A stretch of DNA of 28,900 nt, taken from positions 1 to 28,900 of the forward strand of contig NZ_JBJGXI010000060.1 in NCBI RefSeq assembly GCF_045635475.1, read 5' to 3'. The notes beneath the pieces were generated by a model, which saw only the letters and a list, made by a program, of their open reading frames with translations, was not told the DNA's origin and made no database searches. Positions 14,610 to 23,022 of the stretch are shown in pieces; positions within the stretch are counted from its first letter, which is position 1, and each line of letters opens with the position of its first letter. A program made the translations under genes and the position numbers. Source of the DNA: JBJGXI01 sp045635475. GTDB lineage: Bacteria > Bacillota > Bacilli > Bacillales > Amphibacillaceae.

Positions 14610-14632
14610 ATGTAACTTGCATGTTACTTTTC
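14610..14632 (+). terminator. Weak terminator after the DUF3231 gene
   Basis: GTAAC and GTTAC around a 6-base loop, followed by TTTTCC. The stem is only five or six pairs, so this is tentative. Confidence 0.35.
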
Positions 14633-14756
14633 CTCTCAAAAGAGACTTCCTTTCATACTGGACACACACCCATTTTCGATGTTGACGGGCTCATGTATGA
14701 AACTAGGTGAGTATACTGTATAGTAAACAAACTACTCACAAGAAAGGAAGATAAAC

Positions 14757-14948
14757 ATGTATAACTACGAAAATTCTCCATATACAATGGGAGCAAATGT
14801 AAATAATGCACCTTATCAGACAGCACCTGCTTATTCTCATGGATATTGCGCTCCAGTTCAGCAAGGGAATGGATTCGCAATTATTGTAGTGTTGTTCATC
14901 TTATTAATTATTGTAGGGGCAGCAATTGTACCTCAGGAAAAATGCTAA
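14757..14948 (+). CDS. YjcZ family sporulation micro-protein
   Basis: A 63-residue protein: a Tyr/Asn/Pro-rich head and then GFAIIVVLFILLIIVGAA, the hallmark membrane helix of the YjcZ family. Bacillus members are small proteins associated with sporulation or the spore. The helix is almost identical to that of the protein at 23188-23283, so the window holds two paralogues. The ribosome binding site AGAAAGGAAG precedes the ATG and a strong terminator follows. Expression by a mother-cell sigma factor is expected but no clear promoter match was seen. Confidence 0.85.
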   Translation: MYNYENSPYTMGANVNNAPYQTAPAYSHGYCAPVQQGNGFAIIVVLFILLIIVGAAIVPQEKC

Positions 14949-14965
14949 GCTTATAAGCCAAATAC

Positions 14966-15014
14966 AAAAAGTAACCGTCCTACACCACTTATCATGGGGG
15001 ACGGTTACTTTTTT
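14966..15014 (+). terminator. Strong terminator after the YjcZ gene
   Basis: AGTAACCGTCC pairs with GGACGGTTACT, flanked by A-rich and T-rich (TTTTTT) tails. It also separates this gene from the converging SgrR-like gene ending at 15067. Confidence 0.85.
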
Positions 15015-15066
15015 GTATAACAAGATTACTGGAGGTGAGCTTTATTACATACTTTTTAAAAAAATC

Positions 15067-16800
15067 TTATTCCTCCACCGGTATCCACAACTTCCGAAGG
15101 TTTATTTGTCCATACGCCTCAAAATGAACACTTTTGATCATCGGGTGAAACGTTCTTCTTTTAATCGGATGAAACAAGTATAAAAGCAACTGGTTGGATC
15201 GGATATATGCCTCGATTGCTTTGATAATATCGATACGAGTTGCTGAACTTTCTGCCCACTTAAACTCTTCCAGCTGCCGATCAATCCATGCCAAATGCTC
15301 CGCATCAAACAGTCTGCGAAACATTAGTGCCTTATTATTAAATGATTCTAGAAACGATAGCTGGTAATCATTCGAAGCCACTTCTCCGAACAAAATAAGG
15401 TCGACTTGCTGCTCCAAATGATCGTCATACATTGCTTCGATTGACATAGTATTGTGGACAAACTGAATGCCGTATTTTCTCCCTTCACGTACGATCCACT
15501 TGGCCTCGTCTATCGCTTTTTCATAATCCAAGGAATATAATTGGATCGCTTCTCCGCGATATGCAGACTGCTCTAGTAATTGTTTTATCACACCGGATTG
15601 TTTTTCTTGTTTTTCCGATATCCAATGAAAGTAGCTGGATGCAGCAATCGGCTTGTCCCTACCTAATTCCTTAAACATTTTTTCAACATCGACAAGGTGG
15701 TATATCGCTTGTCTGAAGCTCGGATCTTGTACAGCTGTTGGCCGGTGGAAGTTAAAAGCCAGCATTCTAAATCCTACTTCAATCTCTTCGTATTCATGAA
15801 CTTCCGCACTCGTTTCTCTTCCTTCAATTTGAAAGGTCGCGGCAGGCAAAGAGCCTTCTGGTATTTTCCAAAATTCAACTTCATCTAATAACGGCCTGTC
15901 TAAAAAATAATCGTTAAACGCCGCCAATGATAGCTTCCGGTCGGTGCGCTCTTTCAATTGAAACGGCCCGGTACCAATCCATTTATATTCATCAAACGGG
16001 ATATCTCTCGGCAAAATTCCGAGGCTATACGTCGTTAAGTACCGCAGAAAAAAAGGATTTGGCTTCGCTAGCATAAAGCGAACAGTATAATCCGATATTG
16101 CTTCAACAGCTACAATATCATTCACGAGCCAACTCAGTGGACTATTCGAAAATTGGAACCGTGTGAACGTGTGCACAACATCCAAACCCGTCAACTCGAC
16201 TTGATGATGAAATTTCACACCTTTTCGTAAATAAAACGTCCACTCCGCGTAGTCATCGCTCACGACCCAGTGGTGAGCCAGGTGTGGTTTGATTTTGTCA
16301 GCTATTTGATCATACAGGACTAACGTATCACTAAGCTGGTGAATCAAATAGCTTTCTAATGTCACCGATGTATATAACGGATCCAACGTCGTTAGTTCTC
16401 TCGCAACAATCGAGCGGAGCACATCCCCCTTTTTTTGGTTATTATGAAAACCAAATAACGTTTGAATTTCTCCCGACAATTCGGTTACCCATTGCTTCGG
16501 GATGTTCAACTGCAACAGCTTGATCACTTGCTCCATTTGGTCTTTTTGAATCAAAGTATTCACATATGTAGTCACTTCTTCATGAAAAGAATCACCGAAA
16601 TGAAGTTTAGAGGCATTGCCCCTCCCTCTTCCTGGTTCATATACAAACAATCCACTTTCTTGGTATTTTTTCAGTAGACGTTTGACGTTTTTACTCGTAC
16701 AAAACCATACTTGCTCAAGTTCGTGCTGTTTAAATGACACGGTTTGCTGCTGTTCACGCGGATACAAATAGGCCCGCATTGTCATATATGTCATATCCAT
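15067..16800 (-). CDS. SgrR-like regulator (HTH plus SBP_bac_5 domain)
   Basis: A 577-residue protein with an N-terminal winged helix (about residues 15-75; FKQHELEQVWFCTSKNVKRL, then a GRGRGNASKL wing) joined to a long domain like the oligopeptide/solute-binding proteins (from about 130; DPLYTSVTLESYLIHQL, LRKGVKFHHQVELTGLDVV). There is no signal peptide, so the binding domain is a cytoplasmic ligand sensor, as in SgrR of E. coli, which senses sugar-phosphate stress. It is divergent from an MFS transporter 93 bases away, paralleling the SgrR/SetA pairing, so it probably controls that exporter. ATG 16800 follows AGGAGAG. The ligand is unknown. Confidence 0.8.
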   Translation of the reverse strand: MDMTYMTMRAYLYPREQQQTVSFKQHELEQVWFCTSKNVKRLLKKYQESGLFVYEPGRGRGNASKLHFGDSFHEEVTTYVNTLIQKDQMEQVIKLLQLNIPKQWVTELSGEIQTLFGFHNNQKKGDVLRSIVARELTTLDPLYTSVTLESYLIHQLSDTLVLYDQIADKIKPHLAHHWVVSDDYAEWTFYLRKGVKFHHQVELTGLDVVHTFTRFQFSNSPLSWLVNDIVAVEAISDYTVRFMLAKPNPFFLRYLTTYSLGILPRDIPFDEYKWIGTGPFQLKERTDRKLSLAAFNDYFLDRPLLDEVEFWKIPEGSLPAATFQIEGRETSAEVHEYEEIEVGFRMLAFNFHRPTAVQDPSFRQAIYHLVDVEKMFKELGRDKPIAASSYFHWISEKQEKQSGVIKQLLEQSAYRGEAIQLYSLDYEKAIDEAKWIVREGRKYGIQFVHNTMSIEAMYDDHLEQQVDLILFGEVASNDYQLSFLESFNNKALMFRRLFDAEHLAWIDRQLEEFKWAESSATRIDIIKAIEAYIRSNQLLLYLFHPIKRRTFHPMIKSVHFEAYGQINLRKLWIPVEE

Positions 16801-16893
16801 TGATTTCTCTCCTAAAAGGGGACATTTTTAACTCAATCATACCCTTTTTAACCCCCTTTTTATAGAGCAAAATAAACTCCAGGGGGGAATATT

Positions 16894-18153
16894 ATGTTTA
16901 AAACGTTACATCGAAATATAAAAATAAGAATTATTACATCGTTTATGAGTCGGATCACGGGATCGATGATTTTCCCGTTTATGGCGATTTACTTTACAAC
17001 TACAATCAACGCTTCATGGGCAAGTATATTTTTAATTGCGAGTGTCGTTGTTCAATTTATCGCCAGTTTATATGGTGGTTATTTAGCTGACGTTCAAGGT
17101 CGGAAATTCATGTTAGTGCTTAGTGGTTGGATGAAATTTGCCGGATTCGTTGGCATGGCACTAGCAAATTCACCACTTGGTACATCTGCATGGATAACGT
17201 TTATGATGATGATTCTGATTAACATCGCTAGTGGTTTTGAAAATCCAGCAGCAGAGGCAATGTTAATTGATGTTAGTACGAAGGAAACACGCAGCTTTAT
17301 GTACGCGATTAACTATTGGGCTGTTAATATGTCGCTAATGCTTGGTCTAATTATTGGTGGTTGGTTTTATGAATCGTACCTATTCCAGCTTTTTCTGGCA
17401 CTAATTGTGATGTCGGTGGTCACCTTGTGGATGACAATTGCACTTATTGAAGAGTGCTATACACCGACGAAGACAGTGACACGCTCATATGGATTGAAGC
17501 CAATTCTAGCAAGCTATCGCACCGTAATCAAAGATGTTCGGTTTTTGCTGTTCACGCTTGGTGGAATCGCTATTTTATCCATCGAATTTCAGCGAAATAA
17601 CTATATCTCCGTTCGTTTGAAAGAGGAGTTCCAGCCACTAACGTTCCAGATGTTTGATTTCTTCCAAACATCAATTGATGGCGTTAGACTGCTTAGCTTG
17701 CTGACGGTTGAAAATACGATTATGATTGTGCTGTTTACAGCTGTTGTGTCGAAATGGGTGCAAAATCGTGATGGCCAGCGAATTATGTATGTTGGATTTA
17801 TCTTGTTTGCTTTAGGCTACGCCTGGTTAGCTTTTTCCAACAACCTGCCGAGCCTGATCGTTGCCGTTGTGATTTTGTCGATTGGCGAACTGTTATATGT
17901 GCCTACACGTCAGGCGAAACTTGCAGACATTGTGGATGATCGCCATCGCGGCGCTTATATGGCTTTCAACGGTTTTGTATTTCAAATCGGAAAAATGTTC
18001 GGAGCGTTAGGAATAATTGTTGGTCATGCAGTTGGTGGGGTTAGTATGGCTATTGTGTATATTCTTTTTGCAGTTCTGGCGATTGGATTGACGCATATTG
18101 CGATGAAGGATAGCGGACAGTCGGATGCTGAGGTGACGGTACCAGTTAGATAG
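16894..18153 (+). CDS. MFS transporter, likely an exporter
   Basis: A 419-residue carrier with about twelve membrane helices. MFS motif A appears after helix 2 as GGYLADVQGRKFML. The central cytoplasmic loop is short. Its divergent pairing with an SgrR-like regulator suggests efflux of a sugar or another small molecule, by analogy with SetA; this is inference from context, as sequence alone does not fix substrate or direction. The start ATG 16894 follows CAGGGGGGA. The gene ends with a GC-rich hairpin that is part of a repeated block (18165-18236). Confidence 0.82.
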   Translation: MFKTLHRNIKIRIITSFMSRITGSMIFPFMAIYFTTTINASWASIFLIASVVVQFIASLYGGYLADVQGRKFMLVLSGWMKFAGFVGMALANSPLGTSAWITFMMMILINIASGFENPAAEAMLIDVSTKETRSFMYAINYWAVNMSLMLGLIIGGWFYESYLFQLFLALIVMSVVTLWMTIALIEECYTPTKTVTRSYGLKPILASYRTVIKDVRFLLFTLGGIAILSIEFQRNNYISVRLKEEFQPLTFQMFDFFQTSIDGVRLLSLLTVENTIMIVLFTAVVSKWVQNRDGQRIMYVGFILFALGYAWLAFSNNLPSLIVAVVILSIGELLYVPTRQAKLADIVDDRHRGAYMAFNGFVFQIGKMFGALGIIVGHAVGGVSMAIVYILFAVLAIGLTHIAMKDSGQSDAEVTVPVR

Positions 18154-18164
18154 ATTTTAATGGT

Positions 18165-18199
18165 CAATGGGGATAGATTTACTGTCCCCATTGTGGTTT
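18165..18199 (+). terminator. Terminator of the MFS gene
   Basis: CAATGGGGA and TCCCCATTG pair (9 bp), followed by TGGTTTTA. The right arm belongs to the dispersed block that recurs at 21736. Confidence 0.6.
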
Positions 18200-18236
18200 T
18201 AGTGGGACAAGGTACCTGTCCACATGGATCTCTTCC
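18175..18236. repeat. Left direct repeat flanking the two-component/ABC module
   Basis: It has two parts: AGATTTACTGTCCCCATTGT and neighbours (23 of 25 bases equal to 21736-21760), and the palindromic part GGACAAGGTACCTGTCC with its following bases (28 of 33 equal to 21783-21815). The order and orientation of both parts are the same at each end; the right copy has about 18 more bases between them. Confidence 0.6.
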
Positions 18237-18239
18237 AAT

Positions 18240-19154
18240 TCAATCCCATTTTCTAAATGAGATTTCAAGTATAAATTCATTTTCACGGACATTAGCAACT
18301 GCTTTTCCTCCATGTTTGTCTACAATTTGTTGAACAATATGAAGCCCCAATCCAAGCTGGGTACCAGTTCGACTAGGATCCAACCTAAATGTTCTATTAA
18401 AAATCTGTTGCAGTTCCGCAACGTTAATCTTGTCCACATCATTTACTGCCCTTAACCAAACATAGTTGGCTTCCTCCACAAAGCTAATCTCCAAATAACT
18501 TTTGGCATATGTTAAGGCATTCTGAATAATATTTGTTATAATTCGAACGATTGCTTTATTATCTGCAAGAACAGGTGATACAGGCCCTTCATTCAACTCC
18601 ACCTTTAATTCTCTTTTCTCGAAGTCATCATAGAACATCAGCATCGTTTCCACGACAATTTGACCGAGCGACTGCTTTTCCATGATTAATTTCTTGTCCG
18701 AGGAATCAAGCTGCGTGAGTTCATAAAATAAATCAACGATCATGGTAAGATGATCAATCTTCTTTTGAATAATAGCTAAAAACTCTTCTCTTTCTGCTTC
18801 AGAAATAGATGGGTCTGTTAAAAGCGCTGAGAATCCTTTGATTGATGTTAATGGTGTTCGTAAATCATGGGAGATATTTGTGATTTCTTGCTTTAGTTCC
18901 ATTTCTCTTTTTTCGATGGACTGCTGATTCTGCTTGAACAATTGAATGAGCTGATTGATTTTCGTAGCGAATCGGGCCAAGCTTTTATTATGTGTATGTG
19001 TACGAACTAATTCATTTGTCCCGAAATTTTTACTGATTTCCTCTAATTGTTTTGTCATCCTTCTAACATCCCAATGGAGCAACAGAAGCATCGAGACCAC
19101 AACAATCAGTAGGAAACCTAAGATTATGATCATCAACCAGCTATCCAATTTCAT
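18240..19154 (-). CDS. Sensor histidine kinase
   Basis: A 304-residue kinase with a single N-terminal membrane helix (about 7-27) and no extracellular sensing domain. The linker is followed by the H-box ITNISHDLRTPLTS (His96), an N-box NIIQNALTYAKSYL and a G-box GTQLGLGLHIVQQIVDKHGG. It is the last gene of the operon regulator-ATPase-permease-kinase; kinases with so little outside the membrane often sense through the neighbouring ABC transporter. That fits cell-envelope or peptide-antibiotic response systems, but the stimulus is unknown. ATG 19154 follows GGGAAGGATG. Confidence 0.87.
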   Translation of the reverse strand: MKLDSWLMIIILGFLLIVVVSMLLLLHWDVRRMTKQLEEISKNFGTNELVRTHTHNKSLARFATKINQLIQLFKQNQQSIEKREMELKQEITNISHDLRTPLTSIKGFSALLTDPSISEAEREEFLAIIQKKIDHLTMIVDLFYELTQLDSSDKKLIMEKQSLGQIVVETMLMFYDDFEKRELKVELNEGPVSPVLADNKAIVRIITNIIQNALTYAKSYLEISFVEEANYVWLRAVNDVDKINVAELQQIFNRTFRLDPSRTGTQLGLGLHIVQQIVDKHGGKAVANVRENEFILEISFRKWD

Positions 19155-19166
19155 TCATCCTTCCCA

Positions 19167-19919
19167 TTAATCGATATTTTGATTTGAGAACCTATTTGCG
19201 CCAAGCAACAAAGCAAGTAATGAAATCACGATGCCCGCAACCAAAAATTTATAATCAAATTGGACTATATCATTTTCTATAAAATTCATTAAATTATCAT
19301 TTAACATGGTGCTAGGTGCATATTTGTATAACTCGCTTAAGCCTGTAAATGGACGGAATAAAAGCCGTAGCAAGTTACTTGAGAATCCATAAATAAATAA
19401 CAGCAGGATAATGACATAAACGTCTCCAACTTTCATCATTTTTAACGTATGAGTAAGAAAGAATCCACTAAGGACAAGTGGAGCCATATTTGCACACGCT
19501 ATAAGATAATTACTAACAGACTGATGATCACTGTTTAGCAGATTCTCTCCCAACACAATCATAAAAACAATCCCAACGACACAGGTGAGCAGAAAGTAAC
19601 TGAAAGTCAGGATTAGCTTAGACCAGAAGATAACATTTCGAGAAATGCCGAAAGAAACAGATTGTTTAATTAGTGACATATCTTTACCTGTGAGGGCGAA
19701 ATTAAAGATAAATCCTACGATTATGATGAATGCACCACCACTAATTACATTTGAGTAGAAAAATTTACTCGTACTGTACGGGAAATTCGGTTCCGTCTCT
19801 CCAAAGTAATAAAGGAGAAAAGCAGCAGCGGCGATCAGCAAAAAACATGCTAAACTTGTAAAATAAAGGCCTTTTTTACGCAGTAGACGGTAATGTTCGC
19901 TTTTTACATAATTAATCAT
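19167..19919 (-). CDS. ABC-2 type permease of the BcrAB/lantibiotic-immunity type
   Basis: A 250-residue protein with about six membrane helices. It begins in the cytoplasm (YVKSEHYRLLRKKGLYF), as do permeases that pair with BcrA-like ATPases. It overlaps the ATPase gene by eight bases (19912-19919), and GGAGGAGAAT in the ATPase end serves as ribosome binding site. Sequence conservation is low, as usual for this class. It probably exports or detoxifies an antimicrobial peptide or keeps it from the membrane; this rests on context. Confidence 0.75.
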   Translation of the reverse strand: MINYVKSEHYRLLRKKGLYFTSLACFLLIAAAAFLLYYFGETEPNFPYSTSKFFYSNVISGGAFIIIVGFIFNFALTGKDMSLIKQSVSFGISRNVIFWSKLILTFSYFLLTCVVGIVFMIVLGENLLNSDHQSVSNYLIACANMAPLVLSGFFLTHTLKMMKVGDVYVIILLLFIYGFSSNLLRLLFRPFTGLSELYKYAPSTMLNDNLMNFIENDIVQFDYKFLVAGIVISLLALLLGANRFSNQNID

Positions 19920-20829
19920 TTTTATTCTCCTCCACTAATCCTAAGAAGTATTCTTCTAAATTCAGAGCTTCTATGCGGAACTCCTTCACCACCACGCCAT
20001 GATCAACTAAGATACGATTGATATCTCCACCGCTATCGATATGATTTTGGATAATGATTGCTTGATTAGGAAGAACTTTAAACTGAATATCTGCATATGC
20101 CTGTTCCAAACATCGCGCTGCTTTTGCTGCATCATCAACTGTAATTACAATTTGTTTCCTACTCTTCTCTTCTAGAGACTCTCTACTTAAATCATCTACA
20201 ACCACGCCATTTTTAATAAATACAAAACGTGTAGCTAGCAATTTTAATTCTGTTAAAATATGACTCGAAATTAATATTGTTATTTGATTTTCTTGATTTA
20301 GTTTCATCAATAGTTTGCGGATTTCCATAATGCCCTCGACATCCAAACCATTGATAGGCTCATCAAGCACTAAGCAATCGGGGCTACTTAAGAGACAAAG
20401 GGCGATGCCTAATCGCTGCTTCATCCCCATCGAATAATCTTTAAATCGTTTTTTCTTTTCTGTAGCCAGTCCTACAATCTCCAGGACTTCATACATGCGT
20501 TTCTTGTCAACAACTCCGCGTTGAATACGAAAATATTCTAGATTTTGAATGGCGTTAAAATCCGGGAAAAATGTAGGTGCTTCTATCATAAAGCCCATTC
20601 TTTTTTTCGCGTGGTCGATCTCTTTACCGGATTTGCCAAATAACTGAATTTCCCCAGTAGTCGGCATTAGTTGTCCTGCAAGAAGTTTTAAAAACGTTGA
20701 TTTCCCTGCACCATTCTTGCCTATCAGCGCGCATATTTCTCCTTTTCTCAATGAGAAATCAAGCGGTTTAATGACCTCTTCTTCTTTAAATTTTTTCGTT
20801 AATTGATACGTCTTTATAATGGTATCCAT
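19912..20829 (-). CDS. ABC transporter ATPase, BcrA-like
   Basis: A 305-residue ATPase with Walker A IGKNGAGKST near residue 37, signature YSMGMKQRLGIALCL, Walker B CLVLDEPINGLDV and a C-terminal region of about 90 residues ending LNLEEYFLGLVEE, the typical end of BcrA-type subunits of bacitracin/lantibiotic resistance pumps. The start ATG 20829 follows AAGGAGT. It lies 95 bases after the response regulator and overlaps the permease, so the pump is probably controlled by its own two-component system. Confidence 0.87.
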   Translation of the reverse strand: MDTIIKTYQLTKKFKEEEVIKPLDFSLRKGEICALIGKNGAGKSTFLKLLAGQLMPTTGEIQLFGKSGKEIDHAKKRMGFMIEAPTFFPDFNAIQNLEYFRIQRGVVDKKRMYEVLEIVGLATEKKKRFKDYSMGMKQRLGIALCLLSSPDCLVLDEPINGLDVEGIMEIRKLLMKLNQENQITILISSHILTELKLLATRFVFIKNGVVVDDLSRESLEEKSRKQIVITVDDAAKAARCLEQAYADIQFKVLPNQAIIIQNHIDSGGDINRILVDHGVVVKEFRIEALNLEEYFLGLVEENKND

Positions 20830-20924
20830 CTTTTTGACTCCTTCACTAAATTTCTTGTTACTCTCAGTTTAGCTTAGAAGTCTTTAAAATCCTTTAAGCA
20901 AAACATAAAGAATTCATAAAGAAG

Positions 20925-21605
20925 TTACAGAAGTTTGAAACCTACTCCCCAAATAGTTTTAATATAATCTTCCGTTGTAATGTCGGAAATTTTCTTGCGA
21001 AGATTGGAGACGTGGACACTGATCGTATTATCGTCACCATAATAAGTTCCTTTCCAAATGCTTTCGTAAATCTCTTTTTTAGAAAGTGCACGTTCGGGAT
21101 TGTCCATAAAAAATGTTAAAATATCAAACTCAGCATTCGTTAGCTGCAGCTCTATCCCGTTTATCGTTACAAACCGTTTGTCCATATTGTTTATAAGTCC
21201 TCGCCATCTTATTTCAGTCGGCTCTGTACGGTGAAAGCTTGATTTTCGTAATTGAACTTCCACTCGTGCTATCACTTCTTCCTGATGAAATGGTTTCGTT
21301 ATGTAATCGTCCGCCCCCATTTGCAAAACGTGCACTTTGTTCTTCATATCGCTTTTTGCTGAAATGACGATGATTGGAATGGAGCTATTGTCTCTAATTT
21401 CCCTTATTAGTTCCTCCCCGCTTTTCCCCGGGAGCATTAAATCTAATAAAATTAAATCAAAGCTATTGTTTTGAAGCTGCAACAAACCTTCTGTACCGGA
21501 ATATGCAGCAACTGATTCCAACTGTGATTTTGTCATAATTAGACTTAGCAACATACTAATCTCTTGATCGTCTTCAATAATTAAAATTCTTTTACCTTTA
21601 TACAT
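20925..21605 (-). CDS. OmpR-family response regulator
   Basis: A 226-residue regulator: a receiver domain with acidic pocket EDD (11-13), phospho-acceptor Asp55 in LILLDLMLPG, conserved Thr/Ser and Lys in KPFH, then a winged-helix DNA-binding domain (ALSKKEIYESIWKG, NTISVHVSNLRKKI). The first gene of its operon. I prefer ATG 21605 because GGGTG at 21613-21617 is seven bases away; GTG 21614 or ATG 21608 are less likely. Upstream, TTGATT-N17-TACATT on the minus strand is a plausible promoter. It likely activates the pump genes in response to the operon's kinase. Confidence 0.88.
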   Translation of the reverse strand: MYKGKRILIIEDDQEISMLLSLIMTKSQLESVAAYSGTEGLLQLQNNSFDLILLDLMLPGKSGEELIREIRDNSSIPIIVISAKSDMKNKVHVLQMGADDYITKPFHQEEVIARVEVQLRKSSFHRTEPTEIRWRGLINNMDKRFVTINGIELQLTNAEFDILTFFMDNPERALSKKEIYESIWKGTYYGDDNTISVHVSNLRKKISDITTEDYIKTIWGVGFKLL

Positions 21606-21735
21606 CATTATCACCCATTTTTAAATGTAGCGTTTACCTAACGTATAATCAACCTTAACTCTAATCTTTCGGCAGAAAAAATGAAAGAAAATCTAATAAT
21701 GGCAAAAATCCAATAAAACTTGCGATTGCGACCAC

Positions 21736-21815
21736 AGATTTACTGTCCCTATTGTGGCTTTGCGGGAGTTTTTGATTTGAGGGGACATGGTACCTGCCCC
21801 TATGGCTCTCTTCCA
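21736..21815. repeat. Right direct repeat flanking the two-component/ABC module
   Basis: This is the counterpart of 18175-18236 in the same orientation, with ACTGTCCCTATTGTGG and GGACATGGTACCTGCCCC. Its second half runs into the plus-strand promoter of the type I toxin-antitoxin locus, and a diverged version also precedes the toxin-less copy (10513-10536, GGGGGCAGACCGTACCTATG). Confidence 0.6.
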
Positions 21816-21839
21816 CTTTTTCATCCGTTCTATCTATGG

Positions 21840-21985
21840 TATAATTAACTCAGAATTGGAATAAGTTAATAAAGGTCACAGCTGTAACTGTGGCCTTTTA
21901 GATAAGCGGTTCTCCCAGAGGATCAGCTAGTTAAAATGGATAGACCTCACCTAGTTACTTTTCGGGCAAATAGGGAGGTCTATTT
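21840..21985 (+). ncRNA. Predicted antisense RNA of the type I toxin
   Basis: An extended -10 (TGGTATAAT, 21837-21845) on the plus strand, which converges on the toxin gene, would start an RNA near 21852. It overlaps the toxin message 3' region and could end at the hairpin TAGACCTC...GAGGTCTA (21940-21983) followed by TTTTCT, if it passes the earlier hairpin at 21871-21898. This is the layout of RatA/TxpA and SR4/BsrG, where the antisense RNA destroys or blocks the toxin mRNA. RNA ends are inferred, and the -35 is weak. Confidence 0.5.
21871..21898. terminator. Hairpin ending the toxin mRNA
   Basis: AAAGGTCACAG pairs with CTGTGGCCTTT (one G-T pair) around six bases. On the minus strand it is followed by ATTAACTT, on the plus strand by TAG after TTT. 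It is the likely 3' end of the toxin message and is conserved in the toxin-less copy. Confidence 0.6.
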
Positions 21986-22075
21986 TCTATTAATCATCGA
22001 GATGATTAACGCGAGCAACGCAGTTATGAAAGTTCCAAAAGCCCAAAGGACCATAAGACTCTCATAGATACTCAT
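21980..22075 (-). CDS. Type I toxin, BsrG/TxpA (holin-like) family
   Basis: A 31-residue peptide beginning MSIYESLMVLWAFGTF, then a hydrophobic helix ALLALIISM and the basic end NRK. The MS-x-YESLM opening and single helix are those of BsrG/TxpA-type membrane toxins of Bacillus. ATG 22075 is preferred over ATG 22081 because AAAGGGGG lies eight bases before it, and this gives the family-typical N-terminus. The message would start near a minus-strand extended -10 (TGATATGAT, 22136-22144) and run to the hairpin at 21871-21898, with a long 3' untranslated part overlapped by the antisense RNA. Too short for usual gene finders. Toxicity itself is inferred. Confidence 0.75.
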   Translation of the reverse strand: MSIYESLMVLWAFGTFITALLALIISMINRK

Positions 22076-22135
22076 AGGCATCACCCCCTTTCAACGGGGC
22101 TAGCCGACCTCTCCTAAAGAACATTATCTTAGTAG

Positions 22136-22146
22136 ATCATATCATA
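22136..22146 (-). promoter_or_regulatory. Promoter of the type I toxin
   Basis: Minus-strand TATGAT hexamers overlap here, and the one at 22136-22141 has TG one base upstream (extended -10). At the matching place the toxin-less copy has TGTTATAAT (10697-10705). The -35 (TTCCTA at 18-base spacing) is weak in both. Confidence 0.5.
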
Positions 22147-22338
22147 GAATCGCATAAATAGGAACACTTGTTCTATTTTAGCTATAACTTACCTTATTAC
22201 TTTTTCATCTTCACCTTGAAAATACGCATATATATTCTCCTCAGAGTGAAACGAAATGACGGACAAGCAATAAAATAGTTCCATGCTAAACCAGACAATC
22301 AGTATTGCATTTAGAATGATATAAAAGGGGCGATCCAT

Positions 22339-22758
22339 TTGACTACAATTGAAAATATCAAGGTTTTAGCCGTATTCGAACAATATCCAAAACACATGCA
22401 GTCGAAACTATTGTACCTTCGCCAGTTAATTCTGGACACAGCCACTGAGATAGAAGCTATTGATCATGTGGATGAAACGATGAAATGGGGAGAGCCCAGT
22501 TATATCACAAAAATAGGAAGTACGATTCGGATAGGCTGGAAACAGTCAACTCCAGATCAATACGCCATGTATTTTAATTGCAACACAAAGCTAGTTAACA
22601 CGTTTAAAGAGGTTTATCGGGATTTATTTAAATATGAGGGTAATCGAGCGATTGTATTTGCTGAAAATGATAAAATACCAACGGAGGATTTAAAACAGTG
22701 TATTGCGTTGGCACTCACTTATCATAATCGAAAGCATCTACCAATGCTCGGGCTCTAA
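22339..22758 (+). CDS. DUF1801 family protein (YdhG/YjbR-like fold)
   Basis: A 139-residue soluble protein with the DUF1801 pattern: an early YLRQLIL helix, DETMKWGEPSYITKIGSTIR, and FNCNTKLVNTFKEVYRDLFKYEGNRAIVF. These proteins are widespread in bacteria; function unknown. The start is TTG 22339, supported by AAAGGGG eight bases upstream. It stands alone and is followed by a hairpin with a short T-run (22781-22819). Confidence 0.82.
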   Translation: MTTIENIKVLAVFEQYPKHMQSKLLYLRQLILDTATEIEAIDHVDETMKWGEPSYITKIGSTIRIGWKQSTPDQYAMYFNCNTKLVNTFKEVYRDLFKYEGNRAIVFAENDKIPTEDLKQCIALALTYHNRKHLPMLGL

Positions 22759-22780
22759 TGTACTAAATTTCCCGCTAACA

Positions 22781-22819
22781 AGAGGAGTAAGCTGCAGTTC
22801 GGCTCACTCCTCTACTTTT
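22781..22819. terminator. Terminator after the DUF1801 gene
   Basis: AGAGGAGT and ACTCCTCT pair, with further inner pairs AGC/GCT, followed by ACTTTTG. It may also stop transcription from the opposite side. Confidence 0.6.
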
Positions 22820-22830
22820 GTTAATTGCTT

Positions 22831-23022
22831 CTATGGCATAACAATCTCTATTTCTACTAGTCTCCCGTCTTGCCTTGTGCAGTTTAAGGTAACATTGCCT
22901 TCTGGAAATGGGACAATGATTTGGTATTCGTTTTGTTCTGCATCATCTGTCCAACCAACTTGCTCGTAGCCTTCAAACTCATTTGCTTTGTTGAGATAAG
23001 ATAAGAAGGTGTCCGTATCCAC
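22831..23022 (-). pseudogene. Fragment of an unrecognised small gene, probably frameshifted
   Basis: The frame encodes TDTFLSYLNKANEFEGYEQV and on to GRLVEIEIVMP, which looks like real coding sequence of a small soluble protein. The GTG at 23022 has no ribosome binding site, and open sequence continues upstream (EALAALHVDTD) until a stop near 23055. There another frame offers YVHFYCDVYGDLVSNAQ, which would join well after a one-base shift. So the gene has probably lost its 5' part by frameshift. No family recognised; it could also be an intact short protein. Confidence 0.4.

Noticed and set aside
14365..14880. Minus-strand frames over the end of the DUF3231 gene and the YjcZ gene.
   Set aside because: Shadows of the plus-strand genes with no ribosome binding sites.
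18204..18220. GGTACC palindrome as the terminator of the kinase gene.
   Set aside because: The palindrome recurs elsewhere without preceding genes and lacks a T-run on the minus strand; better treated as part of the dispersed repeat.
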